A stretch of DNA of 64,000 nt. It comes from Ochrobactrum chromiisoli (GTDB lineage: Bacteria > Pseudomonadota > Alphaproteobacteria > Rhizobiales > Rhizobiaceae). The notes under the pieces were generated by a model that was not told the origin of the DNA, did no database searches, and was given only the letters and a program-made list of their open reading frames with translations. Positions 38,841 to 47,934 of the stretch are shown in pieces. The DNA is taken from NCBI RefSeq assembly GCF_026241335.1, contig NZ_JAPHAV010000004.1, positions 124,001 to 188,000 of the forward strand, in the 5' to 3' direction. A program made the translations under genes and the position numbers. The number at the start of each line of letters is the position of its first letter. Within the stretch, counting starts at the first letter, position 1.

Positions 38841-39698
38841 CTGTGCAGATTTCCCGAGCCACTTCTTTCCACACAGCGCATGATCGCAAAGACTCCGGAT
38901 GATGAAGCGGCGTTGACCGCAGACATCACGACGCTTGCCCTCCAGTACGGCCGTTATGGCTATCGTCGTATAACGACGATGCTGCACCAAGCTGGATGGA
39001 TCGTGAACGTCAAACGGGTCGAGCGAATCTGGCGACGGGAGGGGCTGAAAGTGCCTCACAAGCAACCGAAACGCAGCCGACTGTGGTTGAACGACAGTTC
39101 GTGCATCCGGCTTCGGCCGGAATATCCCAACCATGTCTGGTCCTACGACTTCGTCGAGGATCGCACGCATAACGACAGGAAAATCCGCATGCTCAACGTG
39201 ATCGATGAGTTCACGCGGGAATGCATCGCTATCAGGGTCGAGAGAAAGCTGAAGGCCGTCGATGTCATCGACGTGCTTTCCGACCTTTTCATCCTACGCG
39301 GCGTCCCCACCCATATTCGTTCCGACAATGGGCCGGAGTTCATCGCCAAGGCGCTACGGGAGTGGATCGCAGCAGTCGGTTCCAAGACCGCCTACATCAT
39401 GCCGGGCAGTCCATGGGAAAACGGCTATTGCGAGAGCTTCAACTCGAAACTCCGTGACGAACTGCTCAACGGCGAAATCTTCTACACGCTCAAGGGTGAG
39501 GTGGAAAAGCAATCGATCCGGTGAATCGATTGCCCACCAAACAAGATCATCATCGAAAACTGGCGACAGCATTACAATACAGTGCGGCCCCATTCATCAC
39601 TGGGCTACAAGCCACCGGCACCCGAAACAGTCGTCTGGCCTAAACAAAATGGCCCAGCGTCAACACCAGCAGTGGCAAGTCGACCCAGCATGCACTAA
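38841..39698 (+). pseudogene. Truncated and disrupted IS3-family transposase OrfB (second element)
   Basis: The frame encodes rve-domain residues: GRYGYRRITTMLHQAGW, then VWSYDFVEDRTHNDRKIRML (first Asp), HIRSDNGPEFIAKALREW (second Asp) and ENGYCESFNSKLRDELL (Glu). Its 5' part and the orfA are missing, cut by the neighbouring IS. After TLKGEVEKQSIR a stop occurs; the normal end (IIIENWRQHYNTVRPHSSLG) follows in another frame to a stop at 39698, separated by a palindromic insert. It cannot be functional. Confidence 0.9.
39493..39542. repeat. Palindromic insert interrupting the transposase
   Basis: GCAATCGAT-CCGGTGA-ATCGATTGC, flanked by GTGG and CCAC, stands where the transposase should read straight from TLK to IIIENW. 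It looks like a small REP/hairpin-type element that has landed in the dead IS. Borders are approximate. Confidence 0.55.
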
Positions 39699-39752
39699 CA
39701 ATAAACACGGATCACCCGATGGGGCAGACCAGGCCGTTACAATTATCCATCA

Positions 39753-41060
39753 CTAATTCCGACTATACTGTTCAATTCCCGATGGCACTTCTGCTTCACG
39801 TCTATTACCATAAGAGAAAAAAAGTGCATTCAGGAAAGCAAAGATCATCACAACACCCATCGTTCGCAATGGATAGTCAACCGTCGAGTGAATAAAAATG
39901 ACAAAGATGGACAACAATACCAGTCTTGCGAGGGGCTGTTTTCTTACATCGATAAACTTTTTAATTAATAAATAAATATAAATTATAAAGAGCGTGAATG
40001 CTGGAATTCCACCCTCTAGTAATATCTCTAGATAATCATTATGGGCATGATTCACGTAATGTGAAAAAACCATCAACGGATCCTCATATAGTGGATAAAC
40101 CATATCAAAGGTTCCAAATCCGGTACCTAGTATCCAGTTTTGAATAATTGCGTGCCATGTAGTTACAGCAAATTCTAGACGGCCCAAATTGGGATCCAGT
40201 GCCCTGGAGCTAATTTGCTCATAAGCTCCATAGCTGACAATCGCTATTGTAGCTAGCAATACCAGTGAAGAAACGACACCCAGGCGTCCACTCCATAGAA
40301 GTGATATCACCGATACAATCACAACAGTCAGGCCTATCAAGATCCCGGCGCGAGAACCGGCGGCTAGGAGAATTAACAATATAAAAACAATCGAGAAACT
40401 TGGCGCTAATACCCGATTATTCATAAAACCAAAGAATATAATTAAAGGTATGCTTGAAAAGATCAGCGTAGCAAAATGATTTCTGTTAGCAAACATTCCG
40501 ACCATAACCTCGTAACCGAGAAAATCGCCAAGATTATTATTGCCGCTAAACGAATATTGTAATCCAGCCGCGATCAAATTTGCCCATAATCCTATCATGA
40601 AAAATGGAACAACACTGAAAACCTTGCCTTGGGGAAGGCTTACCAATGCTGTAAAGAACATTAACGGCGTCAATGCGAATAGCAATGCTTGGACTGTACG
40701 CGTACTACCTACGCTTAGACTTGCAACGTAGATTGGAGATTCTACCGAGATACCCAACGGTAGCAAATCAAATGGACGTGCCCATTCGAGAAAACCAATC
40801 GGAAGCGGCACAACCTGTAATATGAAGAGTGCCAAAACGCATAGCATCATAACTAAGCCTAAACGCGCTGCATTGTTCCAGTTTTCTCTGGAAAATAATA
40901 CGTAGGCTGTGATAGTCACTGTTAGCAACTGCAATGTGAGATCGACACTTAAATATCGGGCGGTCCCTCCACCCACTAGCATGCACAACAATAGACAGAA
41001 GCCTAGCATATTCCTTTGTAACAAGATCTTGTTCTTAGATATATTGCCTGCAATAGCCAT
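39753..41060 (-). CDS. O-antigen ligase / polymerase-like membrane protein (Wzy_C family)
   Basis: 435 residues with about ten to twelve hydrophobic helices and a large external loop containing FGTFDMVYPLYEDP...YVNHAHNDYLEILLEGG; the HAHNDYLE motif is the signature of the O-antigen ligase-related (PF04932) family. It could polymerise the repeat unit or ligate the chain to lipid A or protein. Last gene of the polysaccharide cluster, 5 bp after the TPR-like gene, with which it probably pairs. A second, unlike polymerase candidate is encoded at 54086, so this one may be a ligase. Confidence 0.85.
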   Translation of the reverse strand: MAIAGNISKNKILLQRNMLGFCLLLCMLVGGGTARYLSVDLTLQLLTVTITAYVLFSRENWNNAARLGLVMMLCVLALFILQVVPLPIGFLEWARPFDLLPLGISVESPIYVASLSVGSTRTVQALLFALTPLMFFTALVSLPQGKVFSVVPFFMIGLWANLIAAGLQYSFSGNNNLGDFLGYEVMVGMFANRNHFATLIFSSIPLIIFFGFMNNRVLAPSFSIVFILLILLAAGSRAGILIGLTVVIVSVISLLWSGRLGVVSSLVLLATIAIVSYGAYEQISSRALDPNLGRLEFAVTTWHAIIQNWILGTGFGTFDMVYPLYEDPLMVFSHYVNHAHNDYLEILLEGGIPAFTLFIIYIYLLIKKFIDVRKQPLARLVLLSIFVIFIHSTVDYPLRTMGVVMIFAFLNALFFSYGNRREAEVPSGIEQYSRN

Positions 41061-41065
41061 GTTGA

Positions 41066-42295
41066 TTATTCTTTAATAATGCGAATATAATTGAAGCGAA
41101 CCTGTCCACTGTAACGGTCGTTCCAACTTTCTACCATTGCAGTTGTTCTCAAAGATAAAGTTTGAACGTGACATCCTTCGGATATATTAAAACTTGCGCG
41201 GATTACACGGTCATTGTAGTCACCTTGCGGAACTTCTGATTTTAGAATATTTTTATTTGGATCTGAACACATTAAATTCCAGATCAGTGCTTTCGGCATA
41301 TCTGCACGGGTTGCCGAAACGCTATACTCAAGTGAAAAACTGCCAGGTGGAAGCTTCAAAGTCTGCTGCAATCCCAATCGAATGATTGGAGTATTGGCAA
41401 ATTCTATCAACGCACCTTTTTGCTTTGCGGGTATAGTAATTTTAGCTCCGGGCTGCTGCCTTATCTGCCAGCCAAAAATTCGATTCTCGGAAGCAGCTTC
41501 GAACTCGGCATCAAAAATATATCCAGACAATCTTCGCTCATCTGGCGGTAACGTGAAAAGAAATGTTTGGTATGCAAGATCGTACGCTTTTTCCTTAAAT
41601 AGACTGGCTAAGATGGTTCTTGTATCTTCGGTGGTTGGTGGATTGCGACCCGATGCTAGCTCCGTTAGAAGCTGCGCAGTGAATGCCTTATTTGGCGATG
41701 TCTCCTCACTCATCACATTTATGAGAGCTCTTCTCCACGGCGGACCAGCACTTAGTTTTTCAGAAAAGATCTCAAAAGCGTCTGGGCTTTGAAAGAGAGT
41801 GGGGATAACAGAAGCTAAGCGTTTGATCTCATCCGGCCAACGACGAAACAGCAAATCTAACTTTTTTGATGCGGTATCGAAGTCACTTTCTATAACGGCG
41901 CGCTGAATCGACCACAGCAACGCGAACTTTTCAGTAGGCGCTAATGTCAGGGCATGACCAAACATCTGAACTTCGATAGATGACTGACCCTTCCTTCGAG
42001 CAATTTCACCTAATAAGCTATAGATTCTCGCATCGCCAGAATTAAAGGGGATCGCAGAGCGTAGAAGCTGTTCCACTTCCTCAAGCTGCGCGTCTGAGTT
42101 AGTGCTAGCTATTACTCTGCTACTGTAACTCAGCACTGCCTCGACATTGATTGCCGGTGCTGATAGCAGTAGATTGGTATGCCTCGTCTCAAGATATCGA
42201 CTTGAAACGCTCAATAAGCTGAGCAAAATAACCGTTAAAACGACGATTAATAAAGGCCAACGTCCATTTTCTGTCGTTACCTGCCGAATTGCCAT
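41066..42295 (-). CDS. Membrane-anchored TPR-like protein of the polysaccharide cluster
   Basis: 409 residues. A single N-terminal membrane helix (PLLIVVLTVILLSLLSV, about 13-31), then helical TPR-like repeats (about 70-270; for example ARIYSLLGEIARRKGQSSIE) and a C-terminal beta-rich part (about 290-409) reminiscent of carbohydrate-binding modules. The family is not recognised by name. It overlaps the end of the wzc-type gene by 107 bp and precedes the ligase-like gene. It could be a periplasmic scaffold for polymerase or ligase, as TPR domains are in some WaaL/PglL systems (inference). Confidence 0.7.
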   Translation of the reverse strand: MAIRQVTTENGRWPLLIVVLTVILLSLLSVSSRYLETRHTNLLLSAPAINVEAVLSYSSRVIASTNSDAQLEEVEQLLRSAIPFNSGDARIYSLLGEIARRKGQSSIEVQMFGHALTLAPTEKFALLWSIQRAVIESDFDTASKKLDLLFRRWPDEIKRLASVIPTLFQSPDAFEIFSEKLSAGPPWRRALINVMSEETSPNKAFTAQLLTELASGRNPPTTEDTRTILASLFKEKAYDLAYQTFLFTLPPDERRLSGYIFDAEFEAASENRIFGWQIRQQPGAKITIPAKQKGALIEFANTPIIRLGLQQTLKLPPGSFSLEYSVSATRADMPKALIWNLMCSDPNKNILKSEVPQGDYNDRVIRASFNISEGCHVQTLSLRTTAMVESWNDRYSGQVRFNYIRIIKE

Positions 42296-44570
42296 TGTCG
42301 ATGCCCAATTTATTTTCTGGTTTCGAAGTCACATCCTCCGACTGATAGTAATTATAGCTAAGGTACTTATAGTCATAATTATAGTCGAACTTTTTAATGG
42401 AGAATTTGGTAAATACTGCACCGACCACACTTGAGCCTGCGATACGTAACCGCTTAAGAGCATTGGCTGCAGCCTTGCGAGTAACCTGATCCGAGGAAAC
42501 AACTAGTAATGTTGCTTCTGATAATCGCCCTAGAATAAGTGCATCTGAAAGCCCAATCACAGGCGGGGAATCTATCAAGATCAGATCATGGCTTCGGCTG
42601 AGCTTTTCTAATATTAAACCCATTCTGCTGGATGACAGCAGATCAGCAGGATTTGGAGGAATTGTTCCCGCCGTTATGAGGCTTAAATGCGGTTTGATTT
42701 GCTTCACCAACATTTTTTGATCACTTTGGCGTATAGTTCGAGTCAGCAAATTGCTCAGACCCACGGCATTATCTACCTTGAAAAGACGGTGCAGCATTGG
42801 ACGGCGCATATCGGCATCTATAACTAATACCTTGGCCCCTAAGGCAGCAAAATCTTCCGCGAGCTTAAGTATCGTTGTCGATTTGCCTTCAGACGGCTCT
42901 GAACTTGTAACTGCAAGGATTTGTGGCGCGCCTTCTTCACCCGAGAACTGCAACGATGTACGTAGCGATCGATAAGCCTCGGATAAACCCGATTGCGGAT
43001 CTGAAACTGACCGAGCAAAGTCTGCATCGCTCGTAGACGGAATAATCCCCAATAGAGGTAACTGAAGTTCCTTTTCGATTTGGTCGGGCGTGGCAAATGT
43101 ATTGTTGAGTAACTCCAATACATAAATCGCTGCAACGCCAATCATAACTGACAATATAAGCCCAATAGCAAGATTTAGACTTAATCGAGGAGAATATGGC
43201 CTCTGGGGTGCAACGGCGAGGTCAACAATGGCGGCATTTTCGTTTTTGAGCTCTGAACTAATCGAGACTTCATTTAGTTTTGCGATCAAACTATCATACT
43301 GTGACCGATTTGAATCAACTTCACGTTTGAGAATTGTGTATTGAATATTTTTATCTTGATAAGCTGACTGATCCGCTTCAAGTTGACTCAACTTTGACTG
43401 TAAGTCAGTTATTTTAGCTTGCGTTTCTTGATATCTAAGTCTGATAGAATCGGTTATTGCGCGCACGCCAAGGTTAATCTGATTTTCAAGCTCTCCAATT
43501 TGAGAACGAAGCTGCTGCATCTCAGGAAAACTTGGCTTAAACAAGCTCAGTTTCTGCTGATATTCACCGTTAAGTTCAGCCAGGCGTACACGTAATTTAT
43601 CCAGACCTTCACTCTTAAGAACCTGTTCCAAGCTTGCACCTTGACCACTATCAATTTGCTGTACAAGCCGCCCATAGCTTAGGTTTTCCTGAACTGCACT
43701 ACCAAGTGCCTCGTTGATCTTGACAAGGCTTTCTGTGATAAGTGAGTTGTTATCGCCTGTGATCGTTAAACCAACCTTTTTCGCATACTCAACAAGCTCT
43801 TCTTCAGATTGCTGCAATCGACCTTTCGCGTGCACTACTTGCTCTTGTATAAATTTGCGTGCCTGCGAAGATGTATCACTAGCCTGGTCAACTCTTTGAT
43901 CAATAAAACTCTGAGCCACTTGATTTGCGATTTCATAAGTGTACTTAGGCGTTTGATCTGTATAAGTTATTGAGAGCAGGCTTGTGTTAGCTAATAAGCT
44001 TATGTTTAGATTTTTTTGAACGCGATCCACGGCCATGCGCACGCGCTCTTCAGGCGAGAAGTCTGACAATTCGCTGCTGCCCGCAGCGCCTCCGAATGCA
44101 CGTGTAAATATGTTCAAGGGCGAAAAACTTGGCCTTGGAAAAAGAAAGTCAGCGCGTTCACTTAACCCGAGATTGAATACAACTCTTTCTGCGATCGCAC
44201 GACTGCGGAGCTTCTCACTTGCAGTTTGAAAGGCTCGGATATCACCACTTTCCGTGGTGACTTCAATGTCTTGGAAAACCTTCGCAGATGGAACCAACAC
44301 CTCTAATTGTGCCGATGCTCGGTATTTGGGAGTGACCATCATTGTAATTGCGAGAGCGGAAAAGATGCCTATTACTGCAAGCGTAAGCAGCATCCAACGA
44401 TACTTCAAAACGTATAAAAAAAGACGAAATAGGTCTATTTCCTTTTCGTCAGGTGCAACCCCGTAACCGTATCCTAGGTGGGTGTAGGGCTGGGCTTCAA
44501 AGGCCACCGAGGTATTCTGAGGTCGTCCTGCCGCGTTAGGTGAACCAATTTTACGGAGATGGTTCGACAT
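42189..44570 (-). CDS. Polysaccharide co-polymerase with tyrosine autokinase (Wzc/ExoP type)
   Basis: 793 residues from ATG 44570 (MSNHLRKIGS). Wzz chain-length domain between membrane helices at about 52-73 and 468-490, with a long periplasmic coiled coil, then a cytoplasmic BY-kinase: Walker A SSEPSEGKSTTI (near 560), Walker A' VLVIDADMRRP (near 585), Walker B LILIDSPPVIG (near 667). The C terminus has a tyrosine cluster (FDYNYDYKYLSYNYYQSE, about 732-747), the autophosphorylation site. It sets chain length and couples synthesis to export with Wza. About 45 residues follow the tyrosine cluster and overlap the next gene. Confidence 0.93.
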   Translation of the reverse strand: MSNHLRKIGSPNAAGRPQNTSVAFEAQPYTHLGYGYGVAPDEKEIDLFRLFLYVLKYRWMLLTLAVIGIFSALAITMMVTPKYRASAQLEVLVPSAKVFQDIEVTTESGDIRAFQTASEKLRSRAIAERVVFNLGLSERADFLFPRPSFSPLNIFTRAFGGAAGSSELSDFSPEERVRMAVDRVQKNLNISLLANTSLLSITYTDQTPKYTYEIANQVAQSFIDQRVDQASDTSSQARKFIQEQVVHAKGRLQQSEEELVEYAKKVGLTITGDNNSLITESLVKINEALGSAVQENLSYGRLVQQIDSGQGASLEQVLKSEGLDKLRVRLAELNGEYQQKLSLFKPSFPEMQQLRSQIGELENQINLGVRAITDSIRLRYQETQAKITDLQSKLSQLEADQSAYQDKNIQYTILKREVDSNRSQYDSLIAKLNEVSISSELKNENAAIVDLAVAPQRPYSPRLSLNLAIGLILSVMIGVAAIYVLELLNNTFATPDQIEKELQLPLLGIIPSTSDADFARSVSDPQSGLSEAYRSLRTSLQFSGEEGAPQILAVTSSEPSEGKSTTILKLAEDFAALGAKVLVIDADMRRPMLHRLFKVDNAVGLSNLLTRTIRQSDQKMLVKQIKPHLSLITAGTIPPNPADLLSSSRMGLILEKLSRSHDLILIDSPPVIGLSDALILGRLSEATLLVVSSDQVTRKAAANALKRLRIAGSSVVGAVFTKFSIKKFDYNYDYKYLSYNYYQSEDVTSKPENKLGIDNGNSAGNDRKWTLAFINRRFNGYFAQLIERFKSIS

Positions 44571-44738
44571 TCTAGTCCAATCTTTCAATATCTGATGGCG
44601 TAGGCACCATTTGTGAGTTTATGATATACAATAATCACAAAACCACTCGTGTGTTCTTAACTCTAACGTTTGTCAGCTTTTTTACCACCACATAAAAAAG
44701 AATGGTGCTCAGGAACAAACGTTCTAATGGCTTGTAAT

Positions 44739-45494
44739 TTAAGGAATGATAACCGCTCGGCTTGCAGTAGCTGCCATCCCCAAAGATTCTTTCAAGTTAT
44801 TGATAGCCACCCGCTGACGTGAGGTAAATACCATTATGGTGTCTCCGCCGTAAATTCGCGGGTTGGCTAGTCGACCACTACGAATGTCTTCGACGCTATA
44901 ATTCGCTACTAATTTGCTATTACCAACATCCCTGAAGACAAAAACCTTTTTTTGATCTGCAATATCCCGCAACCCGCCCGATAAAGCGATTGCATCGAGC
45001 AACGTTGTCTGAGCTGTCACGGGATATAGGCCCGCTCGTGCTACCTCTCCGTCAACTGTTACCCGTTGGCGAGCAGACTCTTTTAAGAAAACAGTGATAT
45101 TTGGTGACTGTAAATATGATGCACCGTATAAGCGAATAAGCTCTTGCTCGACCTCTCGCACGCTTTTACCATTGACATTGACAACCCCAACGAGTGGCAA
45201 AGATATGCGTCCGCCAGAGTCAACTTGAACCGTGCTGTTTAATGTTGGCACGCCAAAAAAATTAACATCCAGAATATCGTTTGAAGAAATAAGCTGGTCT
45301 GCTCCGTCATTCGTACCAGCAGGTGCTGGTAGTGTTTTTACCAACCTCAGGCTGCCATCGTTACTGACTGAAGCCGATGCATTCGACTGCAATGATAATA
45401 CATCTGTAGGAGAAGCTCCGGTGTTAGCAGTACCTGTGCAACCAGACACGAAGCCCACCAATACAGACAAAACTGCTATTTGATTTATTGACAT
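44739..45494 (-). CDS. Polysaccharide export outer-membrane lipoprotein (Wza type)
   Basis: 251 residues. Lipobox VSGC at Cys19, then a Poly_export domain (SNDILDVNFFGVPTLNSTVQ, SLPLVGVVNVNGKSVREVEQ) and SLBB domains (VTVDGEVARAGLYPVTAQTT). It forms the outer-membrane pore for the polymer. It is 4 bp from the start of nothing else downstream and lies between the phosphatase and kinase genes, a typical export module. Confidence 0.92.
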   Translation of the reverse strand: MSINQIAVLSVLVGFVSGCTGTANTGASPTDVLSLQSNASASVSNDGSLRLVKTLPAPAGTNDGADQLISSNDILDVNFFGVPTLNSTVQVDSGGRISLPLVGVVNVNGKSVREVEQELIRLYGASYLQSPNITVFLKESARQRVTVDGEVARAGLYPVTAQTTLLDAIALSGGLRDIADQKKVFVFRDVGNSKLVANYSVEDIRSGRLANPRIYGGDTIMVFTSRQRVAINNLKESLGMAATASRAVIIP

Positions 45495-45497
45495 AAA

Positions 45498-46307
45498 TCA
45501 CCTGTCTCCAAAGATCCGGCTAATTACTTTAACCATTGCATTGCCAGATGACCGGCTCTTCTCGACATCGGATTTGCGTTTGAACGAAAACTTAATTTCT
45601 TGATTGGACACAATTGCCATAGGTCGCTTAACAAAAAGTTCTTCTGCTTCAGATTTTCCGATTTTAGCAGCAATATGATTATAGGCTAATGACAACAAGG
45701 GACGTCGATACTTTATTCCATGAGCATCGGTAGCAACAATTCCGGCGCGACCTTCGGCAAGTATGCGCTCAGCTACTTTTTTTGCAAGCGACCCGAAATC
45801 GCCCAACAGAGAACCAGCGGTCAATTGTAGTAAGCATCCCATGTCTGACAGTTTGATAAACACCTCATAATGCCTATCACCCCACAACAATCTCTCTGGA
45901 TGAGTGATAATAGGAACATATCCTGCTAATAAGGCTTTCTCTGCCAAATCTGGCAATCGCGGTGGTAAGACCTCGTGAGGTGGCTCCAGGAGAAAGTAGC
46001 GAGAGCCATTTAAGGTTGGGACTTCACCCAACGTAATCCGATCAATCAAATCAATAGACACGTGCGCATCTGCGCCACACATCAACCTAAGAGCGATTTT
46101 TTTTTCATTGAGTACAGATTGCAAGGCTTTAATAGCCGGTAAAATAATAGCGGAATTATTTTCATACTTCCCAGGAAATATGTGCGGCGTACAAGCCATA
46201 TGGGTAATTCCATCAGCAACTGCAATTCGCGCCATTTCAACAGACACTTCGATATCTGAAGCACCATCATCTATGCCGTGTAATATATGTGAATGAAGAT
46301 CAATCAT
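45498..46307 (-). CDS. PHP-type protein-tyrosine phosphatase (CpsB/CapC/YwqE family)
   Basis: 269 residues. Metal-dependent phosphatase: HSHILHGIDDGA at residues 4-15 supplies metal ligands, followed by ACTPHIFPGKY, LMCGADAHVSIDL, ITHPERLLWGD and VATDAHGIKYRRP. Family members dephosphorylate the tyrosine-rich tail of polysaccharide kinases. Most proteobacterial clusters instead have a Wzb low-molecular-weight phosphatase; none is seen here. 3 bp before the wza-type gene. Confidence 0.92.
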   Translation of the reverse strand: MIDLHSHILHGIDDGASDIEVSVEMARIAVADGITHMACTPHIFPGKYENNSAIILPAIKALQSVLNEKKIALRLMCGADAHVSIDLIDRITLGEVPTLNGSRYFLLEPPHEVLPPRLPDLAEKALLAGYVPIITHPERLLWGDRHYEVFIKLSDMGCLLQLTAGSLLGDFGSLAKKVAERILAEGRAGIVATDAHGIKYRRPLLSLAYNHIAAKIGKSEAEELFVKRPMAIVSNQEIKFSFKRKSDVEKSRSSGNAMVKVISRIFGDR

Positions 46308-46410
46308 TAGGTGAAATCAATTTCATGAAAACCTCTGCCGCGTTGTTACTGAACGATGCTATACAAGGTTCGAATTTTTAATTAATCTCGAATGTAAATC
46401 TTCATAAAAT

Positions 46411-46436
46411 CACGGCGCCCAACTCGGAGCGCCGCG
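46411..46436 (-). terminator. Hairpin after FecR-like gene, weak terminator
   Basis: CGGCGC...GCGCCG pairs around a 10-base loop, about 18 bp beyond the stop of the 46454-46987 gene, followed on the minus strand by GTGATTTTATG. Confidence 0.45.
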
Positions 46437-46453
46437 GGATAACTCATAATCAA

Positions 46454-46987
46454 TTAACGGCTAACGGATCGATCGCGGTTCGCGACACTAATAACTACCG
46501 CACTGGCACCGATGGTTGCCGCGATGGTTACAGGGGTCACCAACACAGGACCAACAGATGCACCAGCCACGCCAATTGGTGCACCATAAACTGTAGACGC
46601 GCTACTTATATCTGCCACTGAACCACCAGCACTGATGTTGGAAGTCACGCTTAAGCACTGATTGCCATTTTGCAATTTCGAGACGAGGGTCGCATTATCG
46701 GCCAAACGCAAAGAGCAACTGGAACCAAAATTAATAGTTGACGCCGATTTTGGGCCAGACACGACAGAGCTATCTGCTGAAACACGCATCGCTTTAATAA
46801 GCGGCACAGCCCCGTTCGACTGCGAAACATATACCGCTCCTCGAACGGCCTCAACAACACCTACAGAACCTTCTGGAACTAGACAAGTACATTCATTCGA
46901 CTGCGCTAACGAACTTGCCGAAGACAGCAAGAGAACCACTGTGGTCCCAGTGAGGCACTTAGCAAAAGCCCGAGCCAATACAGACAT
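46454..46987 (-). CDS. Exported FecR-like small protein, unknown function
   Basis: 177 residues with GAGGGAAATTTC before the ATG. Signal peptide to about residue 29 (LLLSSASSLAQ). The mature part has VEAVRGAVYVSQSNGAVPLI and SADSSVVSGPKSASTINFGS, the layout of a FecR beta-domain, with three cysteines (two in CTC near the mature N terminus, one in CSLRLAD, one in QCLSV). It ends in a hydrophobic helix (VTIAATIGASAVVISVA) and a basic RDRSVSR tail. It stands between the two halves of the polysaccharide cluster. Function unknown. Confidence 0.6.
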   Translation of the reverse strand: MSVLARAFAKCLTGTTVVLLLSSASSLAQSNECTCLVPEGSVGVVEAVRGAVYVSQSNGAVPLIKAMRVSADSSVVSGPKSASTINFGSSCSLRLADNATLVSKLQNGNQCLSVTSNISAGGSVADISSASTVYGAPIGVAGASVGPVLVTPVTIAATIGASAVVISVANRDRSVSR

Positions 46988-47380
46988 GAAATTTCCCTCT
47001 AAGATTCCTAATTACTCAGACTTTATAGCCTAATATGAAGTCGAGTCAATGAACGACTTCAGGAGGGTGACACGAACGCTATCTGATGCGCACATTAGAA
47101 ATAAGGCGCTTGTCTCTTCTTCGCCGAAAAAATGGAAGACAAAGCGCTTATAATTGAAATTATGCCTAAAAGCTGATTAAACGATACATTCTAAGGGAAA
47201 GTATCTTTACTGGCCGTCAATGTCCCGATTTCCCAAATTGCAGCAATAAATAGTCAATTGTATATGTAGAAAATCTTCCACTCAGACCGATGGCGCTCTG
47301 GATCTATTAAGACTTCCCAAATCCATGAATTGCTAATATTATGATATACAACCAAGCAATGGTATAATTTTCCTGATTAA
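46988..47380. other. AT-rich intergenic region in polysaccharide cluster
   Basis: 393 bp without an ORF of note. It probably carries the promoter for the FecR-like and export genes. I saw no clear operator or terminator. Confidence 0.45.
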
Positions 47381-47845
47381 TTAACAGGGACGGTAATAGC
47401 CACCAGATTGTGCAGGGAGATCACAAAAAATACCTTCCTCACTTAATATACGTGCGACATCTCGTTTATCGCTCGTAAGGCACTGCACGACAATAACTTC
47501 GCCGAAGCGAGTGGCCGAATTTCCATCGCAAGGCGTTCCTCCACCCACCTGTGTGCATTTAACTTCACTGCCTTGAAGGCTTCTGCGGGCTCCAGCAAGC
47601 ATGAGATCCTCAAATTGTCTGGGTTTGGTGAACGATACACCACATAATGCTATTTTTCGCCCAGACACACGTAAATCGGAAAGTGAATTAATGTTTAACT
47701 GACCGGACAAATGGATAGGATCGGTACTCTGAGTATCATTTATATTTGAACGAGCGATTTTTCTTTGTTCGGCCAATAAATATAGAACAAATGAAATGAA
47801 GCATAAAAATACCAATAATAATAAAATTGTCTTTTTTATACTCAT
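47381..47845 (-). CDS. Membrane-anchored SNase-like protein, probably non-catalytic
   Basis: About 154 residues from ATG 47845. N-terminal membrane helix (ILLLLVFLCFISFVLYLLA), then a linker and a domain resembling a thermonuclease OB-fold: GRKIALCGVSF in place of the usual IRLxGIDAPE, RRSLQGSEVKCTQ, RFGEVIVVQC in place of DRYGRxVAxC, and ARILSEEGIFCDL. The catalytic Arg/Glu residues of staphylococcal nuclease are not visible, and several cysteines suggest disulfides outside the cytoplasm. Family call is tentative. Lone gene, 89 bp before the next one upstream. Confidence 0.55.
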   Translation of the reverse strand: MSIKKTILLLLVFLCFISFVLYLLAEQRKIARSNINDTQSTDPIHLSGQLNINSLSDLRVSGRKIALCGVSFTKPRQFEDLMLAGARRSLQGSEVKCTQVGGGTPCDGNSATRFGEVIVVQCLTSDKRDVARILSEEGIFCDLPAQSGGYYRPC

Positions 47846-47934
47846 AGGCACAGCACCTTACTATATCTAAGACGTTCTCTCCATACAACCATACAGCGGT
47901 AGTAGGTGAACGTTAATAGGGAGATAAAACAATG

